Assembly: GCA_031289625.1 (NCBI GenBank)
Contig: JAITPB010000078.1
Location: forward strand, 1-12,728
Source of the DNA: Clostridiales bacterium
Lineage (GTDB): Bacteria; Bacillota; Clostridia; Lachnospirales; WQUN01
Length of the DNA stretch: 12,728 nucleotides
Reading direction: 5' to 3'
In this document: one piece after another, positions 6,830 to 12,601 of the stretch
How positions within the stretch are numbered: the stretch's first letter is position 1
Layout of the letters: every line of letters begins with the position of its first letter
Made by a program: the position numbers and the translations under genes
The notes under the pieces: generated by a model
Database searches by the model: none
What the model was told of the DNA's origin: nothing
The model's input: the letters and a program-made list of their open reading frames with translations, nothing else

Positions 6830-8347
6830 CTATTTCAAATAAGAAAATGTGATTTTTTCTGCACCGATCGTATAACAGCCGCCCAAAATCTGTTCGAAAA
6901 ACGTAACTGGCACATATGTTGTATCGTCTTTGATCAGAGGCGCGGCTTCCAATTGCTTTTGCCCGTACTGATTAACGCCGATTTGGATCAAATGCGTTTC
7001 CAGTCCCTTGGTTAAGGTTATGGTTTTTACGGCGGCGTCCCAGGCCAGTTGAAATCCGAATGACTCTGTCAAACCCCGCAATGGGATCATCGGCGTTTCG
7101 TTGTAAATATACACGTCTTCAGAGACTATCTCCCTGGTGACAAGAGAAGCCGGTGTTATTTTAAACACTGGCGCACCCGCGGATCCGGGGGCAATGCTGT
7201 ACTTATCAAAAATGATGCATAGCGCGCCCTGCTCGTCTACATAAAAATGGGGCTCAGAGGTTAAGCCTTTAAACCGATTTTCATCGGTAAAATATTCGCC
7301 TGGCACAGCAGCCGCAATTTGTTTTTGAATGGCTGTGTCGGCAAGCTGATATGCGTTAGGCCCCAAAAGATCTGTGAGTGTATAGAGCTTGTATTTCTGG
7401 TTGTCCAGCACGAACGTATGAATCTGATCGGCGCTGGTGTTGCCCGCGAAAAGAACTGTGTGGATGATAAGGCTGGTGATATTCTGATATGTCTTGACTT
7501 CATATGAAAATGTCAGATCGCTGTTTGTGCTGGCCGCCTCTTGTAAGGCGCCCGTATAAACGTTTTCCAAAAGGCCGTCAATGGATTGCGCGAATGATTT
7601 ATCGGATATACCTGTGATTCTGGGGAATTCTCCTTTTACGCCGCCGTCCGGCAGAAGCGGCCGGTTATCAATCTGGAAAATAGAGGCGCTTTCTGCCGCC
7701 CCGGCTGGAACGGAACCGGCGGGCCTTCCCAATATCATGGCTTTGGAAACGACAGCCCGCGCCGGAAAGCTCATGGCCACTTGATCATACCATAGCAATA
7801 CATCCACGCCTACGGTAATATCGTCCAATGCGGCGGCGCTTCCGGTTATAAACAGGGACAGCGGCGTATCTTCTCCAATGACGGCGATCATAGCGCCGCC
7901 ATCCGTGGTGATTTCAACCTGCCCGTCTTCTTTTTTAACGTCTTCCACTCTGGCGTATCGCGGCGGCTGGCTGTCGTTCGACACATTTAGGATAATGGCG
8001 GCGGCGTTGCTCTGCGGCGGTATACTCCTCGTTTCTGCCGGGCCATAATACGCCACGACATTGTTATTTTTACGATCTTTCAGCGCAATCGGAGCGCCGC
8101 CTTCCGCGTCCGCTACATAGGTTTCAGCCGTCAGGCGCAGGATAATGCGATCTTCGGCATTCGCGTTATTTTTCACCTCAAGGCTTCCGTCGTCCAGTTC
8201 TTTTACAATTTCGCCCCACATCATTTTGGGCGGCAAAGGCCCAGCATTTGGCTCTATGTTCATGGCCGTCACGGGCGCCGCCGTCATAGTCAGCGTCACC
8301 AAAGTCGCCAGACACAGCGCAGTAAGATACGCCGCTGTCTTTTTCAT
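6830..8347 (-). CDS. Exported protein with DUF3298-like and copper-amine-oxidase-N-like domains
   Basis: The 505-residue product begins with a clear signal peptide (KK, hydrophobic 5-24, cleavage likely after APVTA, residue 28). Residues about 42-205 look like two diverged beta-rich copies: GEIVKELDDGSLEVK near 45-59 and ARVEDVKKEDGQVEI near 132-146, each leading into a YYGP or WYDQ segment and a closing hydrophobic strand. Residues about 250-400 resemble DUF3298, also found in the anti-sigma factor RsiV. Residues about 413-505 resemble the copper amine oxidase N-terminal-like domain (MIPLRGLTESFGFQLAWD, then TYVPVTFFEQILGG), a common surface-protein module in Clostridia that has no oxidase activity itself. 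AAGGGAG precedes the ATG by 8 nt. Its substrate is unknown. It could be a cell-wall-associated or sensory protein. Confidence 0.8.
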   Translation of the reverse strand: MKKTAAYLTALCLATLVTLTMTAAPVTAMNIEPNAGPLPPKMMWGEIVKELDDGSLEVKNNANAEDRIILRLTAETYVADAEGGAPIALKDRKNNNVVAYYGPAETRSIPPQSNAAAIILNVSNDSQPPRYARVEDVKKEDGQVEITTDGGAMIAVIGEDTPLSLFITGSAAALDDITVGVDVLLWYDQVAMSFPARAVVSKAMILGRPAGSVPAGAAESASIFQIDNRPLLPDGGVKGEFPRITGISDKSFAQSIDGLLENVYTGALQEAASTNSDLTFSYEVKTYQNITSLIIHTVLFAGNTSADQIHTFVLDNQKYKLYTLTDLLGPNAYQLADTAIQKQIAAAVPGEYFTDENRFKGLTSEPHFYVDEQGALCIIFDKYSIAPGSAGAPVFKITPASLVTREIVSEDVYIYNETPMIPLRGLTESFGFQLAWDAAVKTITLTKGLETHLIQIGVNQYGQKQLEAAPLIKDDTTYVPVTFFEQILGGCYTIGAEKITFSYLK

Positions 8348-8367
8348 CTTTTGTACTCCCTTCTGAG

Positions 8368-8389
8368 GATAAAATACGGATAAAATACG
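8368..8389. repeat. Perfect 11-bp tandem repeat upstream of the exported-protein gene
   Basis: GATAAAATACG occurs twice without a gap (8368-8378 and 8379-8389). It lies between the CDF stop and the ribosome binding site of the 505-residue protein gene. On the minus strand each copy reads CGTATTTTATC. It could be an operator with two half-sites or simple slippage. Confidence 0.8.
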
Positions 8390-8435
8390 ATTACTCGTTT
8401 AGGATTCCTCAAAAAGGAAAAAATATCCGTGCATT

Positions 8436-9326
8436 TCAACTTTTTTCCAAACATTCTGGGTTTACATGTACCATACAGTGCTTTACCTGCGGAAATTCTT
8501 CCTCTATAGCGTCGTGTACACGCTCAGCGATTTCATGCGTTTCATTGAGGCTCGATTCGCCGTTGGCGCTGATCTCCACGTCCACATAAATTCTGTCGCC
8601 AAACATACGCGTTTTGATTTGATCCACGCCCAACACGTTTTCCTGCTTAGCGATAACTTCATGAATGGCCTGGATCATACTATCGTCACTGGAGCGATCC
8701 GTCATTTTACTGACCGCGTCCAAAAAAATATCTACAGAAACTTTGATGATCACCACGGAAATCACAATGCCGGCGAGCGGATCCAGAATCAGGAAACCGG
8801 CGCGCGCGCCAAGGATCCCTATAAAACTGCCGATAGAGGAAAGCGCGTCCGAGCGGTGATGCCAGGCGTCCGCCATAAGAGCGCTGGAAGAGAGCCGCTT
8901 CGCGGCCGTCCGGGTGTACCAGTACATACCCTCTTTCAGCAGGATGGATATAATGGCTGCTGCCAGCGCCAAAGCGCCAGGGATCATTAGGGGCTGCTCA
9001 TCGGCGTGCATTATTTTCTGCACGCCTGCATAACCGATAGCAAGGCCAGTGACACAAAGCAGTCCTGCCAGTAAAATGGCCGCCACGCATTCCAGGCGTT
9101 CATGCCCGTAGGGATGATCCTTGTCCGGCGCTTGGGCCGCCATTTTTACGCCTATGATAACCACCACTGTGCTGAAAACATCCGAAAGCGAATGGACGGC
9201 GTCCGATATCATGGCCGTAGACTGCGCGAAAAACCCCGCGAAGAGTTTTATGGCGGATAAAAAGACATTGGCAAGAATGCTGCAGACAGATACCTGCGTA
9301 GCTGTCTGTTGATGGAAACACGTCAA
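8436..9326 (-). CDS. Cation diffusion facilitator family metal efflux transporter
   Basis: This is an inner-membrane antiporter of the CDF family that moves a divalent metal out of the cytoplasm in exchange for protons. Six hydrophobic segments precede a cytoplasmic C-terminal domain of about 90 residues. The transport-site signature is HxxxD in TM2 (AVHSLSD) and HxxxD in TM5 (WHHRSD), an HD-HD set typical of zinc-type members, though cobalt or iron cannot be excluded. DKDHPYGHERLE sits in the TM2-TM3 loop. I place the start at TTG 9326, giving 296 residues, because GAGGGGG (9338-9332) lies 5 nt before it. The ATG at 9344 has no binding site, and its own codons form this one. The exported-protein gene follows after 88 nt and may be co-transcribed. 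Confidence 0.92.
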   Translation of the reverse strand: MTCFHQQTATQVSVCSILANVFLSAIKLFAGFFAQSTAMISDAVHSLSDVFSTVVVIIGVKMAAQAPDKDHPYGHERLECVAAILLAGLLCVTGLAIGYAGVQKIMHADEQPLMIPGALALAAAIISILLKEGMYWYTRTAAKRLSSSALMADAWHHRSDALSSIGSFIGILGARAGFLILDPLAGIVISVVIIKVSVDIFLDAVSKMTDRSSDDSMIQAIHEVIAKQENVLGVDQIKTRMFGDRIYVDVEISANGESSLNETHEIAERVHDAIEEEFPQVKHCMVHVNPECLEKS

Positions 9327-9369
9327 AATATCCCCCTCTTCCATTCTGTATATTTGGTAAAAACGATGG

Positions 9370-9375
9370 ATTATA
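9370..9375 (-). promoter_or_regulatory. Possible -10 element for the CDF gene
   Basis: A perfect TATAAT lies on the minus strand at 9375-9370, about 45 bases upstream of the TTG start, in an AT-rich region. No good -35 lies 16-18 bases upstream (the bases there are an A-run), so this rests on one hexamer. Confidence 0.3.
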
Positions 9376-9511
9376 AAATCATAAAGCTCAAATTTTTTGT
9401 TATTCTTTTCTAAAATAATATAGCATATGTTTTCAGGATCGTCAAGGTTCAGTCAGTTCCAGAATAAAAGCCAGCCAAGCGAGCGATACTATACCCGTAT
9501 TTTAAAACTTG

Positions 9512-9541
9512 ATGCGATTCGATTCAATGCGATTCGATTCA
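9512..9541. repeat. Perfect 15-bp tandem repeat ending at a ribosome binding site
   Basis: ATGCGATTCGATTCA is present twice in direct succession (9512-9526 and 9527-9541), and each copy contains GATTC twice. The second copy ends one base before the CGGAGG site of the DUF3892 gene. It would be part of the mRNA leader. Its role is unknown. Confidence 0.85.
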
Positions 9542-9554
9542 CGGAGGTTTCTTG

Positions 9555-9854
9555 ATGAATGAAAATCCGGTCAACACTCACGCTTTGCCCATGATGGCCA
9601 TGAAAGAAATTCCTCAGCCCGCTGCGGGCGCCGCACACATCACAGCCCTGGTGAAGGAGGAAGGCCGGGTATCCGGCTATCAGCTTTCCGATGGACGTCT
9701 CTTGTCGAAAGAAGAAGGCCTTCAACTGGCCAAAGCGGGCGGCATAGCCGGCGTTGGCATTTCTGAAAACAGGGGCGGCGAATATTTAAAATCTATCCCC
9801 GACGGCACAGAAAGCAACAACCTTGGAAATTTGCCGTCCCTCTCGATCACTTGA
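9555..9854 (+). CDS. DUF3892-domain small protein
   Basis: The 99-residue protein has a short variable N-terminus. From about residue 29 to 98 it matches the DUF3892 pattern as I recall it: a beta strand (ITALVKEEGRVSGYQL), SDGRLLSKEEGLQLAKAGGIAGVGI, then GGEYLKSIPDGTESNNLGNLPSL. DUF3892 proteins are small, occur mainly in Firmicutes, and have no established function known to me. The ATG at 9555 has GGAGG 7 nt upstream; a TTG directly before it (9552) is the alternative. The gene stands alone, with a terminator 20 nt downstream. Upstream, GATACTAT (9485-9492) with ATA at 9464 loosely resembles a sigma-E sporulation promoter, which is weak evidence only. Confidence 0.85.
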   Translation: MNENPVNTHALPMMAMKEIPQPAAGAAHITALVKEEGRVSGYQLSDGRLLSKEEGLQLAKAGGIAGVGISENRGGEYLKSIPDGTESNNLGNLPSLSIT

Positions 9855-9873
9855 TCAAGAATTTTTGATTCGG

Positions 9874-9909
9874 AAAGCCCCCGAACGCGGCAAGCGCGAC
9901 GGGGCTTTT
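9874..9909 (+). terminator. Rho-independent terminator after the DUF3892 gene
   Basis: AAAGCCCC (9874-9881) pairs with GGGGCTTT (9901-9908). An internal loop leads to a second stem of CGCG with CGCG around GCAAG. Four T residues (9906-9909) close it. Position and strength fit the end of the DUF3892 transcript and isolate it from folD. Confidence 0.85.
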
Positions 9910-9918
9910 GCGGTTCGG

Positions 9919-9948
9919 TTGATCCAGCCTTCCGATCTGTGATATGAT
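9919..9948 (+). promoter_or_regulatory. Promoter of folD-folT, extended -10
   Basis: TTGATC (9919-9924), 18 bases, then TATGAT (9943-9948) preceded by TGA as an extended -10. Transcription would start near 9955, about 38 nt before the folD ATG. It lies immediately after the DUF3892 terminator. Confidence 0.6.
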
Positions 9949-9959
9949 GCTGTATATCA
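9940..9959. promoter_or_regulatory. Candidate operator overlapping the folD promoter
   Basis: TGATAT (9940-9945) and ATATCA (9954-9959) form a perfect inverted repeat with 8 bases between. It spans the -10 element and the predicted transcription start. A repressor bound there would block folD-folT. Being AT-rich, a 6-bp repeat can occur by chance. Confidence 0.35.
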
Positions 9960-9992
9960 TCCAACATGAATGGGGAGGAGCAAAAAACTTAT

Positions 9993-10847
9993 ATGGCAAT
10001 CTTATTAGAAGGAAAAAAAGTGGCTAAAGCTTTAGATGAACGTTCGTGTGCTGAAGCGGCGGCGCTGATAAAGGCAGGCGTAACGCCAACGCTCGCGATC
10101 GTCCGCTTGGGCGAGCGGGCGGACAACGCCGTGTATGAGCGCGCGGCGGTCAAACGCTGTGAGAGCGCAGGGGTGTCGGTCAAGCGTCTTACCCTGCCGC
10201 AAGACGCGGCGCAAGACGAACTTTTGGCTATCATTGCATCCGTCAACAATGATTCCTCTATCCACGGATGTCTGCTGCTCAGGCCGTTTCCATCAAGCGT
10301 GGATGAAAACGCGGCCTGCGCGGCGCTTGCGCCCGCCAAAGACGTGGATGGCGTCACAAGCGGATCATTTGCCGCCGTTTTTTCGGGCGGTGCGGGCAGT
10401 GCAGGGTTTCCGCCGTGTACGGCGAGGGCTTGCATGGAGATACTCTCCGCGTATGGGATCGATCCGGCTGGCCGGAAAACGGTGGTGGTGGGGCGCAGCC
10501 TTGTGGTGGGCAAACCGGTGGCCATGATGCTGCTCCAGCAAAACGCAACCGTCACGATCTGCCATTCGAAGACGAAAGATCTCGCCGCAGTCTGCCGGGA
10601 AGCGGAAATACTCATTGTGGCGGCGGGACGCCGAAATCTGGCTGGAAGCGCGTTTTTTAACGCAAATCAAACGGTTATCGATGTGGGGATCAATACAGGC
10701 GAAGACGGCCGGCTCTGCGGCGACGTGGATTTCGCGCAAGCTGAGCCAGTTGTCCGCGCGATAACGCCTGTGCCCGGCGGCGTGGGAACTGTGACAACGT
10801 CGGTTTTGGCGTTACATACCATACTAGCCGCCGCCAATGCGAAATAA
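9993..10847 (+). CDS. folD: FolD-type methylenetetrahydrofolate dehydrogenase, variant active site
   Basis: FolD oxidises 5,10-methylene-THF to methenyl-THF with NAD(P)+ and usually hydrolyses it to 10-formyl-THF. The 284-residue protein has family length and motifs: KDVDG at 116-120, PPCTARACMEIL at 140-151, the nucleotide site VVVGRSLVVGKP at 164-175, DVGIN at 230-234 and the C-terminal TPVPGGVGTVT at 258-268. The usual YxxxK is not kept: Y48 is followed at +4 by A52, with a lysine only at +6 (K54), and the usual Gln in GILVQLPLP is Leu (L96, in HGCLLLRPFP). I recall this YER..KR and HG..RP.P variant in other Clostridia. The ATG at 9993 fits the family, although GGGGAGGAG lies 12 nt away, rather far. 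A longer frame from 9966 lacks a binding site. Confidence 0.92.
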   Translation: MAILLEGKKVAKALDERSCAEAAALIKAGVTPTLAIVRLGERADNAVYERAAVKRCESAGVSVKRLTLPQDAAQDELLAIIASVNNDSSIHGCLLLRPFPSSVDENAACAALAPAKDVDGVTSGSFAAVFSGGAGSAGFPPCTARACMEILSAYGIDPAGRKTVVVGRSLVVGKPVAMMLLQQNATVTICHSKTKDLAAVCREAEILIVAAGRRNLAGSAFFNANQTVIDVGINTGEDGRLCGDVDFAQAEPVVRAITPVPGGVGTVTTSVLALHTILAAANAK

Positions 10848-10860
10848 GGAGGGGAGCATT

Positions 10861-11367
10861 ATGAACCAAAGTCATCCCAAAAGGCTGGCGGTCACAGCCC
10901 TGCTCATCGCTATGGAGATCGTTCTGTCGCGTTTTGGATCCATTACGACGCCGATTGTGAAAATTGGTTTTGAATTTCTTCCAGTGGCATTGACCGGCAT
11001 GTTGTACGGCCCATTTTACGCGGGAATCGCGGCGGCTATCGCTGACGTGCTGGGAGCGTCGCTGTTTCCGGCGGGGGCTTTTTTTCCCGGTTTTACCCTG
11101 ACCGCGTTTTTGACAGGCGCCGCTTATGGCGTTTTTCTATATGGACACGAAAGAAGTCTGCTTCGTGTATGCCTGGCCGTAGGCGTCGTAAACATCGCGC
11201 TGAATATTGGGTTAAATACGGCATGGCTGCAAATGATAACCGGTAAAGGCTATATCGCGTTGCTGCCGGCGCGCGTGACAAAAAATTTACTGATGGCGCC
11301 CATTCAGGCCTCCTTGATCCGATTGGCCGCCAGCCGGAAGTTTTTCACCGTGATCAGCCGCACCTAA
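10861..11367 (+). CDS. folT: Folate ECF transporter S component
   Basis: This is the substrate-binding membrane subunit of an energy-coupling-factor transporter. It captures folate outside the cell and works with a shared EcfT membrane subunit and EcfA ATPases, which are not in this window. The 168-residue protein has about six hydrophobic segments. FolT-like features include the N-terminal RLAVTALLIAMEIVLSRF, then KIGFEFLPVALTGMLYGP, a D-V-L-G loop (DVLGASLFPAGAFFPGFTLTAFLTG) and LPARVTKN near 143-150. The start at 10861 follows AAGGAGGGG by 7 nt, while an in-frame ATG at 10837 overlaps folD. The 13-nt gap to folD implies one transcript, and pairing with folD supports the folate assignment. 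Its stop overlaps that of yabG by three bases. Confidence 0.9.
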   Translation: MNQSHPKRLAVTALLIAMEIVLSRFGSITTPIVKIGFEFLPVALTGMLYGPFYAGIAAAIADVLGASLFPAGAFFPGFTLTAFLTGAAYGVFLYGHERSLLRVCLAVGVVNIALNIGLNTAWLQMITGKGYIALLPARVTKNLLMAPIQASLIRLAASRKFFTVISRT

Positions 11368-12164
11368 GCCATTCGGGCTTTAAAGCCTTCGCGCATAACG
11401 CCTCTCGTCTGATATCCCCCTAAACCTTGCCGCCCGGTGACGCTGTTTTCCAAAATGTCTTCCATATCCAGCACCGTTTCGATGGAGGTGAAGGCAATTT
11501 TTTCTGCGGCGAAAACCGGATCGAGCGCGTGGATCAAAATGCGTCCAGGGCTGGAAGCGATGTTCGCCCCTGCTTCGATCAGCGCCTCATAATTGGACTG
11601 GCACGCGCCGGCAATGATTACCAGGCTGTCTTTGGAAGGATTGAAACAGCGGGCCGCGCGAATCGCCTCGCGGAAAAAACCTGAGCTGCGATAATTTTCC
11701 ATATTGCCTGGCGCTTTTTTATTGTACAGGGAATCATGTCCTGTGATGACAAGAATATCTGGGAAATCCCGTTCCAGATATTGTACGATTTGATTCGCTT
11801 GCTGGTATTCCACAATATTTTCGCCTATCGCCGGGACGGCGAGCTGATCGTAATAGTGCAGGCAGATTTTCAGGTACTCGGGATCCGAATCTATGTGCAG
11901 TACCTTGCCTGCCTTGCAATCATCGCGATTTGGCCTGCTTTGTATAATTTTCCGCACTCGGCTCTCCGCGTCGTCAATGAACCGCATCCGGAAATCACGC
12001 AGGACGTCCAGCCGGATGGGCCGTAAATCGTTCGTTTCGGCGCAGACCAGCAGCCGGTAATTGACGCCGGTCAGCACTATCCTTTGCTCATTCAATATAT
12101 TCGTCACTCGGAAGAAAACATCGCATCCATATGATTTTCTCCCGACGATATCTCCTACTTCCAT
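11364..12164 (-). CDS. yabG: Sporulation-specific protease YabG
   Basis: YabG is a cysteine protease of the developing spore that trims coat proteins in Bacillus (such as SpoIVA and SafA) and germination proteins such as pre-pro-SleBC in Clostridioides difficile. The 266-residue protein opens with MEVGDIVGRKSYGCDVFFR, matching the family's GD.V.RKSY start. It holds GKVLHIDSDPEYL at 86-98, VITGHDSLY at 139-147 with the likely catalytic H143, AGACQSNYEALI at 185-196 with the likely nucleophile C188, and SSPGRILIHALDPVF at 204-218. It is slightly shorter than the roughly 290-residue Bacillus protein. The ATG at 12164 has no well-placed binding site; see the leader ORF upstream. Its TAG overlaps the folT TAA, so transcripts converge. 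Confidence 0.95.
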   Translation of the reverse strand: MEVGDIVGRKSYGCDVFFRVTNILNEQRIVLTGVNYRLLVCAETNDLRPIRLDVLRDFRMRFIDDAESRVRKIIQSRPNRDDCKAGKVLHIDSDPEYLKICLHYYDQLAVPAIGENIVEYQQANQIVQYLERDFPDILVITGHDSLYNKKAPGNMENYRSSGFFREAIRAARCFNPSKDSLVIIAGACQSNYEALIEAGANIASSPGRILIHALDPVFAAEKIAFTSIETVLDMEDILENSVTGRQGLGGYQTRGVMREGFKARMA

Positions 12165-12167
12165 ATT

Positions 12168-12185
12168 TTACGCGCCGTTTTTCAT
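12168..12185 (-). CDS. Possible five-codon leader ORF upstream of yabG
   Basis: An ATG at 12185 opens M-K-N-G-A and stops at TAA (12170-12168), three bases before the yabG ATG and in the same frame. A strong purine-rich binding site (AAGGAGGGAGGAAAGG, 12207-12192) stands 6 nt upstream of the leader ATG, which makes it too far from the yabG ATG. Ribosomes may terminate and restart at yabG. The alternatives are an in-frame nonsense change in an extended yabG N-terminus, or a misplaced site. Confidence 0.4.
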   Translation of the reverse strand: MKNGA

Positions 12186-12224
12186 CAGACGCCTTTCCTC
12201 CCTCCTTAACGCACTAATTCTATA

Positions 12225-12252
12225 TAGAATATGTAAGCAAGCCCTGGCCGGT
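12225..12252 (-). promoter_or_regulatory. Sigma-K-like promoter of yabG
   Basis: On the minus strand CATATTCTA (12233-12225) fits the sigma-K -10 pattern CATAnnnTA completely. ACC (12252-12250) stands 16 bases before it as the short AC-type -35. In Bacillus subtilis yabG is transcribed by sigma-K in the mother cell, so location and motif agree. A 14-bp palindrome, ATTCTATATAGAAT (12217-12230), overlaps the -10. Transcription would start near 12217, about 30 nt before the leader ORF. Confidence 0.5.
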
Positions 12253-12601
12253 GTTCAAACGCACTTCTATAATGGCTTCATAAAATTGGACAAGAATTTT
12301 TCAAAAGACTTAGTTCGTGAAAATAAAAACTGAGACTCAGCTATCTTGGCAAATCTATCCGTTCGTGAGTATAACACGGTTCCTGAAACCTTTTGATTAT
12401 CTATAAAAAAATATACGAATAGAAAGCTTCCTGGCGTGTTTACCGCGCGGAGACTTTATTAGTTTTCCGGAATGGGCACAGGGAAAGTTATTTGTGTGAC
12501 AAACCAGCTTCGGCGTCTTGCGGGGGGATTTTACGCTGTGTCAGCAGCCAGTATTGATCCCCGTGGGTTTTCGTCTATAATGGATTTATAGTCAAAGGGG
12601 G
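12234..12601. other. Intergenic region between yabG and the Rpn-like gene
   Basis: About 370 bases, AT-rich in the left half, with no convincing complete gene. Small features seen are CTGAG-A-CTCAG (12330-12340), the direct 8-mer GTTCGTGA at 12313-12320 and 12361-12368, a 39-codon frame at 12472-12591 whose start KVICVTN recalls thiamine phosphate synthase, and the promoter at 12554-12581. The -35 of the yabG promoter lies at its left end. Confidence 0.5.
12554..12581 (+). promoter_or_regulatory. Promoter of the right-edge gene
   Basis: TTGATC (12554-12559), 16 bases, then a perfect TATAAT (12576-12581). Transcription would start near 12588, just before the binding site AAAGGGGG (12594-12601) of the next gene. 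Confidence 0.6.

Noticed and set aside
8402..8430. TTCCT-TTTTG-AGGAA hairpin after the CDF stop as a terminator
   Set aside because: A weak 5-bp stem without a following T-run; read-through into the exported-protein gene remains equally likely.
9989..10615. 208-codon minus-strand frame opposite folD
   Set aside because: Serine/alanine-rich low-information translation antisense to a clear folD; no binding site or motif.
11366..11387. AAGCC-ATTCG-GGCTT hairpin and GGCTTTAAAGCC palindrome as a folT terminator
   Set aside because: The stem is only 5 bp, no T-run follows, and the bases code for the end of YabG.
12313..12368. Paired GTTCGTGA 8-mers as target-site duplications of an inserted element
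   Set aside because: Only 40 bases separate them, with no terminal inverted repeats or transposase remnant between; eight bases can recur by chance.
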